Shown piece after piece: positions 43,583-55,384 of a stretch of 64,000 bases of DNA. The DNA is from Botryosphaeria dothidea (taxonomy: Eukaryota; Ascomycota; Dothideomycetes; Botryosphaeriales; Botryosphaeriaceae), in assembly GCA_011503125.2 (NCBI GenBank), contig WWBZ02000051.1, positions 3,472,001 through 3,536,000 of the forward strand. The letters are read 5' to 3'. The position numbers were made by a program, and so were the translations under genes. The notes under the pieces are model-generated. The model ran no database searches, was not told where the DNA came from, and worked only from the letters and a program-made list of their open reading frames with translations. The first letter of the stretch is position 1. Each line of letters begins with the position of its first letter.

Positions 43583-43960
43583 CTAATAAGCTGTCAGATT
43601 CGTGTCTCTGCGGACGAAACCTATCTTGAAGGAGGGGCTCCGTTGGCGACGAGGACGTTCCTGCTGCTGGAGGTTACTGGAAGCCTTCCCCTTCTCGAAC
43701 CTCCAAAGTTTTGCTGTTCGACCTTTCCCCGCGACACCCGTAGCTCGAGCTTCCACCGAACATCCGTAACTCGTTGTGCCTTCTCGGTTTTTTAATCTCG
43801 GTGCTGGACGAGGTGCTGGATGGGACACAATTCTTCTGACTGGGAACGTTTGCGGAGGGAGTAGGTGGAATGGAAAGATTTGTCTATCGTTGTTGCAGGA
43901 CACATAGTGGAATGTGGTCGTGGCATTGATCACTTCCAACAGGTAGCATTGGATATTCAT
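43583..43960 (-). CDS. possible hypothetical protein, 125 aa
   Basis: Open frame from ATG 43960 (MNIQCYLLEVINATTTFHYV) to 43583. The N-half looks like beta-strands, the C-half is basic and Gln/Arg-rich (NLQQQERPRRQRSPSFK). No domain, no neighbour support; could be chance. Confidence 0.25.
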   Translation of the reverse strand: MNIQCYLLEVINATTTFHYVSCNNDRQIFPFHLLPPQTFPVRRIVSHPAPRPAPRLKNREGTTSYGCSVEARATGVAGKGRTAKLWRFEKGKASSNLQQQERPRRQRSPSFKIGFVRRDTNLTAY

Positions 43961-44799
43961 CTCTGTGCAACAAAATGCAATTATAAGTTTGGAATTGGCC
44001 TGTGAAATCAATTGGCTTCCTTTGATGTGGATCTCGTGAATAGAAGCAGACGAATCCGACCATGCTGCGACGATGTCAAGTTCCCTTTGGGAGCAAATGC
44101 TTCGAGAAGGGAAAATGAATACTGCATCTTTTGTATCGGCGTTCGGGAGCGATATTTCTCTTGAAACTGCAGAAACCCAGCGAGGGTCGCTCAGGAGCCT
44201 CCACCTTGGTATTTGATATTTTCAACGTGTGCCCCGACGCTTCCAGTGTCGCGTCTGCACCAATCATCACAGAAGTGACCGGCACCGTTCAGGAATGTCG
44301 AGTATTCGCAAACCAGATTTATCAAGGCTTGCTGAACTGACCAGAGCGGTGGACCTGCAGGTGGCATGAGGCGGTGCTCGATTGAGGCTTATGAGCGACC
44401 GATGGTACAGGGAGCCTTTCTCTTGGAGCCGTTCAGTCGGTCGAGCGACCTTGATTTTAAACACTGCTAGTCATTTCGGATGTCAACAGCGACGGCTTAG
44501 ACCTCAACGATTGGTATCCAGACCACGAACATTCGGCCCGACGCTGGCCCTTCAAGGTCTCCTTGCATAGCCTGAGACCTCATTTCCGGGGCAGTACGGA
44601 ACAAAGCGACTTCCCAAATGGCAGTGCCTGCCAGGTCACAGCCGCAAACACCCGGCGCAGAGGCTGCGCGCTGCCTGTTGGCTCCTTCCTCAGCGGTCTT
44701 GGCGTAGCCCGCCAGCCTTTATCTTCTCGCTCGCCGCTCACCTCTACCTCTTCTTCTTCTCAACATTGACTCACCCACCGCCAAAACTTGGCTCGCACC
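43961..44799. other. intergenic, nothing supported
   Basis: Short frames only; CT-rich leader-like sequence at 44740-44790 before the ATG at 44800. Confidence 0.35.
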
Positions 44800-45957
44800 A
44801 TGAGGCCTCCGGCTGGTGCAAAGGTTCGTGCCTCGTTACCCCTCTTACTCTTTTGCATACCTGAGCTAACATCCTGGTTTGCCAGCCAGCTTACCAGTCC
44901 ACCAGCTGGAGGCCCTCGTCTCCTGGGCAACAGGAGAGGGTCATTGTTACCAACTCCACCTGTAAGCTTCCCCGCATTTGCAGCTAGCAACTGCCATGTC
45001 AGCTTCAGCTCACGCCTCTGGCCCATCAGAGCTTTCCCCGCATCCATTCCTACCTCAACATGATTACGCCGCTATTCCTAGCACTGGACGACAGTGAGTG
45101 CCACTCTCCTCACGCTGAGCTTCACCCCAGGACAGGACTGACCCTCAGCCACGGTGAACAGTCCTCTACATCATTCTTCCATCGCTCGTCGTCCGCCGCC
45201 ATTCTTACGACATTCTTACCAACGACCCGACCGCCGTCCTTACTCGGGCGGGCGGCGTCCTCCCGCCCGAGCGGCGGGGGGGACAACGGCCCCACTCAGT
45301 GGGTTTCGCGCCCTCGATGGCGCAGCAGATGCTTCCAGTCCTGAAAGGATGCCACTTCGGCAACTTATTCTTATCCAACAATAGGTACTGGCCGTCATTC
45401 ACCCTTCTCGCGTTGACGACCGTCGATTGACCTGCTGACTTTTCCAACACAACAGAGCCGCCAACGCCATGCGCCAGTCGACAGCCCCGGCCTCCGCGCT
45501 TTTTTCCTGGTGGAGGATGGAGATGGGTGGGGACTGTCTCCATCCTCCCGAACAACGTGGGAGTTTGGAGGGGAAAGAGGAGGAGCTGCTTCCATCCTCC
45601 CGAACTGTCGTGGTGGGTGGCCTGCGGTATGCGAATGGGTCGGAACCAGTTGGAGTGTACAGCAACGTGAGCAATCCCTTTTCAAGTTTAAGATGATGCC
45701 TTTGCTTATGGCTGTATAGGTTCGACTGTGGCTTTGGGTGTGCTGTCCACTCATCAACCACCGACCACCGGAGTTTGCCTTCGGCTCAGGGAGACTCTGT
45801 GTGTTCAGGGAATAATACCGTTGGCGTGTACAGCAACGTGAGTGACACAGCGGTTTAAGATTCAGTTTCAGCTCATTGCTCATGCTCATCCAGGTTCGAC
45901 GGCTCCTGTTGGGTTTGGCTGGACTCAACGTGTGCTGTTTGAGGTGGGATGGGCAGG
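44800..45957 (+). CDS. possible multi-exon gene with a duplicated exon-intron module
   Basis: Several good splice signals lie in a row: ATG 44800 (MRPPAGAK), a GTTCGT ... GCCAG intron, a GTGAGT ... GAACAG intron near 45092-45158 leading into an Arg/Pro-rich frame (RRPPPFLRHSYQRPDRRPY), and near the end two introns, 45667-45719 and 45838-45893. Both of those follow GTGTACAGCAAC and precede GTTCGAC. One frame passes both and gives WPAVCEWVGTSWSVQQ, STVALGVLSTHQPPTTG, FDGSCWVWLDSTCAV. The whole chain cannot be joined with confidence (a TAG ends the middle exon). Possibly a fast-evolving small secreted or disordered protein, or a non-coding spliced RNA. Confidence 0.3.
45648..45934 (+). repeat. 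tandem duplication of about 171 bp spanning an exon-intron-exon junction
   Basis: Two units start at about 45648 and 45819. Each has TTGG(A/C)GTGTACAGCAAC, a GTGAG donor, an intron of 53-56 nt, an AG acceptor, then GTTCGAC and a diverged G/T-rich block ending TGGACTCAAC or GTCCACTCATCAAC. The offset between donors is 171 bases. Confidence 0.6.
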
Positions 45958-48482
45958 GACGGAGTGTGGTGATGAAGACGACGAGTCTTCCTCGCTGGCT
46001 GGGCTGACTGAGTTGTCATCGGAGATTGTATGGCTGCGCGTTATTTGGAGCCTTGATGATGTTTACATTTGCGGAGTCCGTTCCACTCAACACCCTGTGT
46101 AGTGTGTGGCATGAGACAAAATTATGAATTCCAGATTGCTCTCGCTACTCTTCAATTGATTCCATACAATGCAATGCACCAAATAACTCTTCCGATGCAT
46201 GATGTGGTGCCATTCAAGTCCTCTGATTCGTCCTCCACACCTGTCTCGATCCAACACTGCTCTCAATGCATGTCCCCAAGTCTCCACACCCTTATCCTAT
46301 CCGACCTTTGGATCATACCGGAAGAGTATGAAGGTTTGCGCTTCTGCTTAGGACAAGCTGACTGCCTTATCAAACAGGAAGCCGTCTTGGAGTAGTGCTC
46401 AACAATCCCCGCCGACCCATCTGCGGGGCCCAAGAGGGGAAGGAAAGCGAGGAGCAGGAACCATGTGAGCGCCTGGTTGTATGTTTTCTGGATTCGCAAG
46501 AGGAAGATAAGAATGCTGCAGGTAATAAGAGTCAGCATGGGCACGTGGAGAGAGCATGAGAAATACTTGCGTTGCTGTAAAAATGGTCGGTAATGGCGGT
46601 GGAAAGGCTGGGCGTGATGGGTGGAAGAGAAAGGAAGAGAGCGAAGTTCGCCGCTGAAGTAGGGCGGGACTTGGGCGGTGCGCAACAGGGAAGGTGCAAC
46701 CGGACGCGTCGAGCCAACAACTCATGTGACGGTACTGGCAGCAGTCTGCCAAGGTCCTGCAGCAGCAATGAGGAAGGTGGCCGGTCAGCCTAGGGCCTCT
46801 CAGCAAGAGTCCAGTGCCTGGGATTGCGTCAGGTGTGCATGCAGTCCTGCCCGCTAGATGTAACGGCGCATTGTTGGGATAACTTGCTTGATCCGAAGAA
46901 AAGAAGCCACTCGCGACCAAGCTTCTCACATTGTGCGGATGCATCGCTTGATGAAACGAATCTGTGCTTGCTACGGCCGTGATCAACGAGACTGTGCAGT
47001 GAAAAGGCGCAGATTATATGCATAAGCTTTCATAACCCTTCTCATGCTTCAGAAGCCAAAATTCTATGGCCACGGTACTGACGTGATCTGTTGATCGTGC
47101 AAACCGCCGGATGCCATGATGAAGTCGCCGTACTATGGACGGGGCCCCTGACATCGTGGACGAAGGACATGGAGGAGAAAAAACATGATAGGCCTTTTCG
47201 CAATCACAGAGCCAATGATTGATTGTTGGAATAGAGGCAGCGATTTTGATTTTATTTGTTTCCATGATACAAAATGATGACCCTTGATTGGTACTGATCA
47301 AATTCCACAAGATCCTCAGCCTAATGTTCTCGCTCAACTCATGCCCTGATTGCTAAGCGTGCTGTGCGGGCTCGGCCAGACGCTTTTCATGAGCCACTAG
47401 GAATGGCAGAGTTGAATTTGGTCTGCGATAATAGTGTGGTCAGCATCCTGGAACGCCCATACGGCCTGTGGTACGAACTCACAGATGTTGCTGGAACTCG
47501 AAACCACGCTGGCCAGGGCTCAGCCATCTTTGAAGACGGTGCGGGGGCTAATGTGGTAAATAGCCAGAAAGGCTGAGAAACGATGAAGAGGAGCCTCATG
47601 GATCATACATTCGGTTAGGAGTGGAAAAGCGCGTTGCCTTCCCCTACGTGCGTCGATCACGCGGCGACGCTGCCTGACGCAGTGAGGCTTGCAGCTAGGT
47701 TTAGCAATGCTGTTGTGGTTCGGATTGCTGGGAGATGGTGAAAAATGGAGGATCTTGTGGTTCAAGCGAGAATTTGTACCGCGCGCCGGCTGTGTGGGGC
47801 CACTCAGGGCCGACATCAATACCGAGCCAATTGAGCAGGCTCACGAACTCTCTGCATGCAGATGATGAAGCAGATCTCACCGAACTGGCTGCCTGAAGCC
47901 AAAAGTTGTGCAGGAGAAGTTGATTTGTGTGTGAAATACCCCTGTTGCGTCTTCTACAGACTGCAGCCTATGTATCTCCCATTCCCACCGCGCGCCACTT
48001 GTTCGAGCATTGAATAAGGAGGTCTCATTCAGCTTCTAGAGGGGCGACCACAGCTGCTCGTCTCCCAACCGGTTCTGATGGATCCGCGCCAAGCCGTTTT
48101 GAGTGTGGTGTGTAACTAACTCTATAGTCACATCAATATCAGACGGACGTCCCGATGATAGCTTACAGTGTTCAATGTATACGCTTTTAATCCCTGACAG
48201 AAACATTGTTTGGATTCTGCTGCTGTTCCAGCTTCAGGTAACCATAATTATCCCTGCCAACCCCTTTCTTATTGTTGGAAATATCGTCTCAGAAATCTCC
48301 GAATTGGGTTTAGCGTCAAATAGTCTATATAGCAGGCACCCTCTCATACCCCTCTCGGAGGACATGCCATCAATCCAGACAATCATCAAATCAACTCAAT
48401 TTCCAACACTTATCCTGAATCCGAGGCACCGTAGAGTAATTTTTCGAGGCCGAGGACCACTCATCAGGCAAGCGATAGTGCA
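45958..48482. other. gene-poor, nothing firmly supported
   Basis: A minus-strand stretch near 46530-46390 reads as a hydrophobic helix pair (ILIFLLRIQKTYNQALTWFL) after an acceptor with a CTGAC branch site, but no start could be placed. The rest has only short frames. Confidence 0.3.
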
Positions 48483-50613
48483 ATGGATAGTTGGCAGGCT
48501 CCAGTGGATGATTCTTCAGAGAGCAAACACGTTGTGGGGCATGATGTGTCATTCCATGTTGTCGTTTCCAAGTCTGCGGAGAGCGCCGGGTGCACTGCAA
48601 AGCTCGAAGCGGATGGAGACGAGGGAGTACGGGGAGCGCGAATCGGGTCCATCATTTCCTGGGACGCAGTGAGAATCATGTCTTCTGGCGCATTTGAGAG
48701 CGATGCGAGCGAAGATGAAGCTCGTCGACCAGGGGGTAGGCTTGCCACATCGGTTCTGAATGCGGAGCAGCGCAGGAATGAGTACTCGAGAATTGCCTGA
48801 CCCTGTTCCGTAATATTAGTGGCCTGCGCAAAATAGAAGAGAATGGAGGGTGGCTTGCTTTGGGATTCCGGCGACGCGCTTTCTGCGTGTCTTGGCTCTT
48901 TGTGAGCGCAGGCTTGGACTGCGAGCAGCTAAATGCTTTAGAGCTGCTCTTGCTCCAGCATGATTGGCTGCTCAAGCCACGTCGCACTTGGCTGATCACC
49001 GCTGGCCGTGCCGTGCACTGGCCCCTCCGACGCAAGCAGGCTCAATCGCGCCATACATGCTAGGCCTGAGCCTGACGCAATTGCCCTGAACCCCGGGTCC
49101 CTTGACAACGGCATCGTTGGCCAGATCTTCCACCAGCAACTACTCCACGGCGAGATCGTGCAGCTGGTAAGCAACATCGCTAGCAGCTTTCAGAAACCCT
49201 CAGCGGCATCCGGTATGTCACCCTCATAACCGGCGAAAGTCTTGCTCATGGCCCTAGTCAGACGAGTCCACTCTCTTGTTCCTCCACACCGACCTCGCAT
49301 CGTACCCTCGCTCAGAAAATCGACAATACAATCTCGAGCGCTCATTATATCCACTCTGAAATTTGCACATGCGGCAGCGAGACAGATAAGCACTGGCATG
49401 TGAGCGGAACGGCTTTCAGTTTGTCTCTCGGTCGGCTTCTGACTGGACGATGGTCGCAGAGGCCCCTAAATACACCGTTTGTCACTAATGACGGTCGTAA
49501 GAGCTCCAGATTCTCCAAAAAAGCAGGCATATGGTATGTTCTAAGCACAACAGAGCTCCCCTGAATGCCGAAGGAGATGCTGATGTTTGTGGTAGAACAT
49601 AAGAACATGAACGAATCATCATACCCACGGTGCACCATCGTCAAGTCCTCTTGCAACGTCATTGGAATGATTTATACATCACGAAATTCTCGCCTCGCTC
49701 CGGATATCCATACGTCGTTCACTCTGGATACAATCGGCTCGTGGAGACGCCGTCTACGTTGCAGGATCGGTCCAGAGCACCACTAGCTCTTGCGGAGAGA
49801 CTTTCAGAACGGAGACAACACACGCCGCCTATTCTTCCTCGTGAACGAGGCGTTGGTGGCATCCATCACGAGCAGAATCGGCCCTCGCCCCAGCGTGGAC
49901 CCGTCGCAGTGCCCAGGGGTGCTGAACGTACAGCTCCGAGAGCGGCCCTTGGGTCCTACCAAGGCTTTGACCTCCGATGATACTGGCTTTCGTTTTTTAA
50001 GAGGTTCATCGACAGCAGCCAGATGACACTGACATTAGCCAACATGACTCTAGCTGCCTCCGGACACTACACGGATACTGATGTTATGGCTCTTCGGGGC
50101 CTCTGGAAAACCTGAAGCATCAAAGCCTGCCCCGGTGTGTGGCACCGGAAAGACCCGGGATATCTGTCGTCAGTACTTTTGGGGCACTGAGGAGGCTGGT
50201 GGGATTGCTGGCCACCTCGCCCGCATGGAACTAGTCAGCCAGGATGGGGCCCACACCCCTGGCCAGATCAGGGCCGTCGTTCGCCGCGCCATCATTCACG
50301 CCCACACCACCGAGAACTCGACGAGACTTGGAATGGATGTAACAAGGTCGAGAACAATCTCGATAGGCTAAGCAACAATATCAAGGACAGTACCACATAC
50401 CAGAACGACAATGAGTTTCAACACCGGGAGAACATGGCCAGGGTCAGGTACTCTCAATGCATCAAGAATGAGGAGCCTTGTGTAAAGTTCATCTTCTATT
50501 ACCGCTCGGAGGATGTGCTGAAGTAGTTTGGCTTCATCGGGGATGAAGACACTGCTGAGGGTGGTTTGCGGGTCGGTATCATTCCTCACAATACAGTGAA
50601 TCATGAGAAATAG
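48483..50613 (+). pseudogene. decayed coding remnants, possibly a distant paralogue of the nuclease-like array
   Basis: Protein-like pieces in changing frames: MDSWQAPVDDSSESKHVVGH (48483, ends 48800), GQIFHQQLLHGEIVQLVSNI (49100-49200) ending at a GTATGT donor with a CAG acceptor at about 49261, KEMLMFVVEHKN (about 49570; compare the hhVVEh core), SFFKRFIDSSQMTLTLANMT (50000-50060), GIAGHLARMELVSQDGAHTP (50200), and ELDETWNGCNKVENNLDRL ... YRSEDVLK followed by an in-frame TAG at 50524-50526. The order helix / donor / strand / VVE recalls paralogues C-F, but similarity is too low to be sure. Several stops and frame changes. Confidence 0.3.
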
Positions 50614-51499
50614 TACAGTGAGGGGTTATCTGGGCATGGGGGAACATGTGGTGTAGTTTCGTTTGTATTTGTAGCTCTGATACTCACCGTTTATATCAAT
50701 GCCGCTTTATGAAGCACAGGTAGCACTCAAAGTCTTGATCTCGCAACGAATATATCTGGAAGCGGCGAGATTTTTGTGAAGAACAAGAGCGCGTTGCGTC
50801 GCCACCACCGAGTCAAAGCCCGGGAGCCGAATTGACAACAACTTCAAGCTGGTGTAGGGTGCCAGCCGTATGCATTGCGCCTTCACCGACTTCCGGTTGG
50901 TGCAGCTGCGAATGTAGAGCTCATGTGCCCGTTCACCAGCTTACTGCGTTGGCAGTTGGGCAGGATCTGTCGAGCAGTGTGACGCTCATCGACAGTTCCA
51001 CCGGCGCGAATCAAAATTTGCGGGTAGCATGAATGTCCAGATTCTTGCGGCGAGCGTCGCAATCGCGGGACGGTTGTGCGAAGGACCAGTGGAAGACCAA
51101 CACCCACCCAAATGACAGACCCTAACGCTCCTTGGGAGGCTGCGCGTTGCGATACACCGTGTCGATGCGAATGATGTGCTACCTAAATGCGACGACCGCC
51201 GCCTGCCCGATCACCGGCCGCCGACAAACAACACTCGAAGCCAGTTGTGACGCGCGTGGGGACAACTACTCCAAGTTCAAGCAGCAGCACGCCTGTATGA
51301 TCAAATTCATGGCCAGCAAGTCCTTCAAGCAGCACGCCTGGATCGTGTGGCTGAGCTTGAAGAGGAACTTTTAATTGACCGTGTGTGCTGGAAGTGAACT
51401 CAACATCACAATTGGATGCAAACGATCACCGGAATGCATCAACATAGGCAGGTGCGCGGCGAAAAAGTAGCGGAAGGCAGAGGGTCCTCTCAGAGCCGA
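50614..51499. other. intergenic, nothing supported
   Basis: Short frames only. A minus-strand frame at 50368-50604 overlaps the remnant above and is the competing reading there. Confidence 0.35.
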
Positions 51500-51832
51500 A
51501 ATCTTCTTCCTCAAGTACCTGTGCAGGGCAGACAGCTCAACGAAAAAGAAAAAAAAGGCTCGCGTCAGCCCGAGGCAGTGCAATACGAGCGACACTGTGG
51601 CCAGTGATATGAGCGGAGCTCAGAAACCACCAGCCGGGGTGCAAAAGTTGAGGGTCTCCTGAGAGAAGCTACCCGTAGGTAGCATTTCAGGCGCCACCCT
51701 GAAAAGAACAGTCACTGCAGTTGATCCAAGCCAGAAGGCAAAGAGAAACCACATAACTCGTACCAAGCCAAACGGCAAGGGAGCTGAAGAAGAAAAAGAG
51801 GTGTTTGGTCGAGGGGGAGGGCGGTATTTAAG
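51500..51832 (-). repeat. dispersed repeat copy 2
   Basis: Same unit as 5190-5490 and 61508-61806, in reverse orientation. TATTTAA at 51825-51831 occupies the TATA position. In this copy the leader is followed by an ATG frame MWFLFAFWLGSTAVTVLFRV that ends after 44 codons (TPAGGF); the block around ARIALPRADAS comes later in another frame. Confidence 0.6.
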
Positions 51833-52334
51833 CACTTAGGGGCGCCGCTAATTGATCTGGCGCACGAGGACAGTCACTGGAGTGATACGTCACATGGGCA
51901 GGTTTTTCGCCGATCAAACAGCTGTGATATTCTGAATTGGTTTAGCGCAGCTTCGAGTGGTGACTGTAATCATCCTTTTGGACTGCTGATCGACATCGAC
52001 AAACGGTACGGGCACCAGCTAAGCACAATCGCTGCAGCGAACTTACTAAGCCCCCGCGCTCTTCGCGTGTGCCTGGAGAAGAACCGCTGGTGAAGGACTT
52101 TGCACGGTCCCTGAAACCTATTGATCAATTGCTCACAGCTTCAAAGCTGTTCAAAATTGAAAAATGGTCACCAGAGCTGCATAATGCTCTGTCGTTGCCT
52201 TCAGTGAACCAGCTTCTGCCAACGCACCGATGCCTTCGATGCGCCAACACAACTGCATGTCATACCCAATAGTTTGTGCTCGTATTTAAACCAACGTAAT
52301 TCGGCTTGCTATCCATGAGGAACCAAACGCAGCA
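51833..52334. other. intergenic, nothing supported
   Basis: A frame at 52069-52272 (VKDFARSLKPIDQLLTASKL) looks helical but lacks an ATG in context; otherwise empty. Confidence 0.35.
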
Positions 52335-52956
52335 ATGGAAGAGCATCCAAGAATCCCGGTCAGCATCGAGCCCACTTCGAAGCCGACTCCCGCATTCAAA
52401 GCCAAAGAGGTGCCGGGAAAGGACTACGACATCGATGATATGGTAGGATTTCTGGAAAGATTCGTCGGCACAGTGTAAGCACACACCCCTGTTACCAACT
52501 TTTGCAAAAAGCTAATTGAAAAGTTTCAATCTCCTTGCTGAACGTGAGAAGCTTCGTCAACTACTCCAAACAAGCAATCTTCCCAGAGAACACGTATTTT
52601 TCGCAACTGAACTCATGCAGAAATGGCTATGGTACAACGCGGTTGTCCCTGTCACACCCGAGAATTTGCATGCAGCATTCGCAGTGGCCTTCAAGTTTGC
52701 AAAAAGCTCCCGAGATGACATTGAATCTGATATAGCAGATTGGGCATATTGCACAGGAGTCCCAATTGCCAGTTTGTCACAACTCAATGCCCAATTCCGG
52801 AATCTGACTTCCGAATACATGTCTGAGTTACAGATCTACTTCCTGTCCAGAGACAGTGAGGCAGAGTGGAAGCTTTTCATGCAGAATCGGAAGGAGGAAC
52901 AGAGGAATGAGAACATACGCGCACGCAAGCGTTGCGAAGACCTGAATGGAATGTGA
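52335..52956 (+). CDS. small cyclin-fold-like protein, 190 aa
   Basis: Exons 52335-52474 and 52524-52956, phase-2 intron (GTAAGC ... GCTAATTGAAAAG). Starts MEEHPRIPVSIEPTSKPTPA; the junction gives FVGTV-FNLLAERE. The second exon is all-helical: FATELMQKWLWYNAVVP, LHAAFAVAFKFAKSSRDDI, DWAYCTGVPIASLSQLNAQF. The middle helix (A-F-A-V-A-F-K-F-A-K) followed by a D-rich turn and a W-A helix resembles cyclin-box helices 3-4 of Pcl-type cyclins (A-x-hhhA-x-K-h-x-x-D). The Lys/Glu pair used for CDK contact cannot be verified. A clearer cyclin lies 260 bp downstream on the same strand, which supports relation by duplication. Intact; function inferred weakly. Confidence 0.5.
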
Positions 52957-53215
52957 AGCCGGAGACTATCCAGTGTTGCACTCCGGAAGCTTCACTTTCA
53001 CAACCGGCTTGTCTCGCTTAGATAGTACAATAGCAGCGACGAGCTTTAAAATTCACCAAAGTCTTTCTCCTGCGAGTCTTCTTCTTTTCATCGTGTGCCG
53101 TCCTCCAGGCCCACGCGAAGCCCATTTCCAAAGAAAACGCCATTCTCTTGCGCACAGCACTCACCACACTCACACTCACAACCAACACAACAACCACCAA
53201 CACCAAGCCACAGCA

Positions 53216-53911
53216 ATGCCGCACATCAAAATCACCAACATTCTTCGCCCGCGCCACCCCTTTCTCGACGCACCGCCGGCGCAACACCTCCCGCATCCAC
53301 AGCCGCAAGAAAAACACGCTCTGACCTCCTCGCCAGCGTCGCGCAAACTCGCGCACGCGCGCCACGACTACGTCCACCCCTCACTGATCTACGACCCGCA
53401 CCAAATGGCCTGCTTCATCCGCGAGTCCTGCGGCTACATGTACACACTTCCCTCCCCTCCTCTGCTCCCTCTCGCAAAGCCCAACTGACCGCTCCCCAGC
53501 CTCAACGCCTACATCCCGCCCGCCGCCGACCCGACCTTCCTCGACTGGCTCACCCACACGCTCGCGCGCGTCCGCCCCGAACTCAACGCCATCCTCCTCG
53601 GCCTCTCCTTCTACGAACACATGATGAGCAGCAGCGGGATGCGCGCGCACCGCTGCGCAGCGGCCGACTCGCTGCTCGCGGTGGCGCTGCTGGTCGCGGA
53701 TAAGGTGCTCAGGGACAATCCGGTCGCCGACAGGTGCTGGGCAGAGGTGGCGGGCCTGCTGGTCGAGGTGCTGGAGCAGCTGGAGCGCGCGTGGTGCGCG
53801 GAGGTGGGGTGGAGGGTGCAGCCGTGGGCGTGGGCGGGGCGGTTGGAGGTTTGGATGAGGGAGTGGAGGGAGTGGGTCCGGGAGGAGCAAGAGGCTTGCG
53901 TGCACTTCTGA
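53216..53911 (+). CDS. Pho80/Pcl-like cyclin, 211 aa
   Basis: Exons 53216-53439 and 53500-53911; the phase-2 intron has a CTGAC branch site 13 nt before CCCCAG. Residues 1-75: MPHIKITNILRPRHPFLDAP and a Pro/His-rich stretch, then DPHQMACFIRESCGYI leading into the second exon. The cyclin box is visible: PTFLDWLTHTLARVRPELNA, MRAHRCAAADSLLAVALLVA-DKVL-RDN and RCWAEVAGLLVEVLEQLERA. These are helices 1-5 with the conserved A-x-x-hA-DK and W-A features of Pcl cyclins, which activate Pho85-type kinases in nutrient signalling and polarity. CDK partner and role here are inferred. Short for the family (about 210 aa) but complete. Confidence 0.65.
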
Positions 53912-55384
53912 GGATCGGCTTGCCGGATGCCGAGGGATAGGGCTGTGGAGCTTCGCTCGGGAGGATTGAGGAGAATGGTTCAATTTGCCTTTCAGGCTTG
54001 CTTGTTGCTGGAGCAGCTCGGGTCTTCATGGCGTAAAAATGGCTTGCTTATAGAGGGAGAGCTCTGGACATGGATAGAGGACTTGGATCGCTTTACATAG
54101 AGTACTTCGCACACAGGCATCACAACTAGGCAAGGCGGAGGGGGACACACAGAGGCTAGTGCGGCAACGAGATAGAGCGAAAAAGGAAAACCGCTAACGA
54201 TTCGCGCGGTATATGATCTCAACTATACTAAATTTCCTCTTCCATTCTCCATTCAAGCAAACATAACGTTCTGGAATTTGGCTTAGGCTAATGGTGCGGA
54301 ATGATCGAAGGATTCCTCCTCCGTCCACTCATTGAGCGTGCTTTGGGAGCACTAAGCCGCCCTCATTTCCGAGGCCATCAAACCCGCTACTCGTTAACCA
54401 AAAGCATGAGCGCATAGTTCCACCCACAGATAACCACAGTCATCTACTGCACCATGCAACTCCTCTCTTCCGCCCCTCATTTCCAGTCAAACATGGAGTA
54501 AGACACAATTTGCGGGAATGACGAGATCTGAATGCACATCCGACAGCCTCGCGTTCAGGCCAGCCTGATGCTTTTCCTTCAGGTTGCGGACCATCGGATG
54601 TAGTGGGATTGGTTAGCGCAGAAGGGCGGTGTCCCACGTGCGGAGGATCACCATACTCCGGGCCCGGAGAGGGTTCGAAAAATGGAGTAAGAATGGATAC
54701 ATGACATTGTCCACCCAGGAATTAAAAAAAGGAAAAAAAAGAGTGCCGAGAAGAGGGCGATTCCAGTCCCGGAAAAGGGGGGAAAGGCATACCACCCGGG
54801 TGGTCTCGAGTGACAGAGCAACCAAGGTTCCTCTCCGGCGGCAACACTGCCATCCTGCGCCCTAAGATATTCCATCTCATCATATCATCCATTAAGAACA
54901 TCAGCAAGGTCTTTTTCCCCTTTGTTCAGCGAGTTGTTTGCTTGCTCTGTCGTTTTACTGGGAAGAGCGCGCGTGTGCGGTTCAGGGGCCGCAGCGACTA
55001 CATCAAGACGGTCAGTCTCAGTCTTGATGCGCATGGAACCGTCGCTGGACATGCGGAAGCTGGCCTCAACGACGCTGTTGTTTGACTGACTGTGCTCTGG
55101 CGGAGGGAAGGACAAAAGTAGTATTGCTGTTAAGCAGGCCATTTGCGTTGTTGCCGAGCCACGATTTGGCTCAAAGACCAATTCCAAACAGTAACAAAAA
55201 GAAAAGCATCCGTCGGACTCTGGCGAAGGCCCGGGCGTTGCTGTTAAGCAGTCCATTTGTGTCCAAGCTCGACTGCGCCAAGAAGGTCTCTCTCAGTAGC
55301 TGTCCTGCCAAACTCCCGCAGGCTTATAGGCGAGCCCAGTCAAGAAGTTGTATCCCGGCCAGCCTCCTTTCTGCAGGCAGAAAC
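53912..55384. other. intergenic, nothing supported
   Basis: About 1.5 kb. Short frames on both strands, none with a motif or intron pattern. Confidence 0.4.

Noticed and set aside
45395..45928. 177-codon minus-strand open frame with repeated LNLK..CC motifs
   Set aside because: The repeats only mirror the duplicated plus-strand exon-intron module, and the frame starts at a non-ATG codon.
46399..46986. 195-codon minus-strand frame with a hydrophobic segment
   Set aside because: Start and exon structure cannot be placed and the hydrophobic helices lie in a different frame.
1805..50526. Reassigned UAG codon as explanation for the TAG-bearing genes
   Set aside because: TAA also interrupts frames, and clear genes end in TAG (for example 3837-4703), so a changed code is unlikely.
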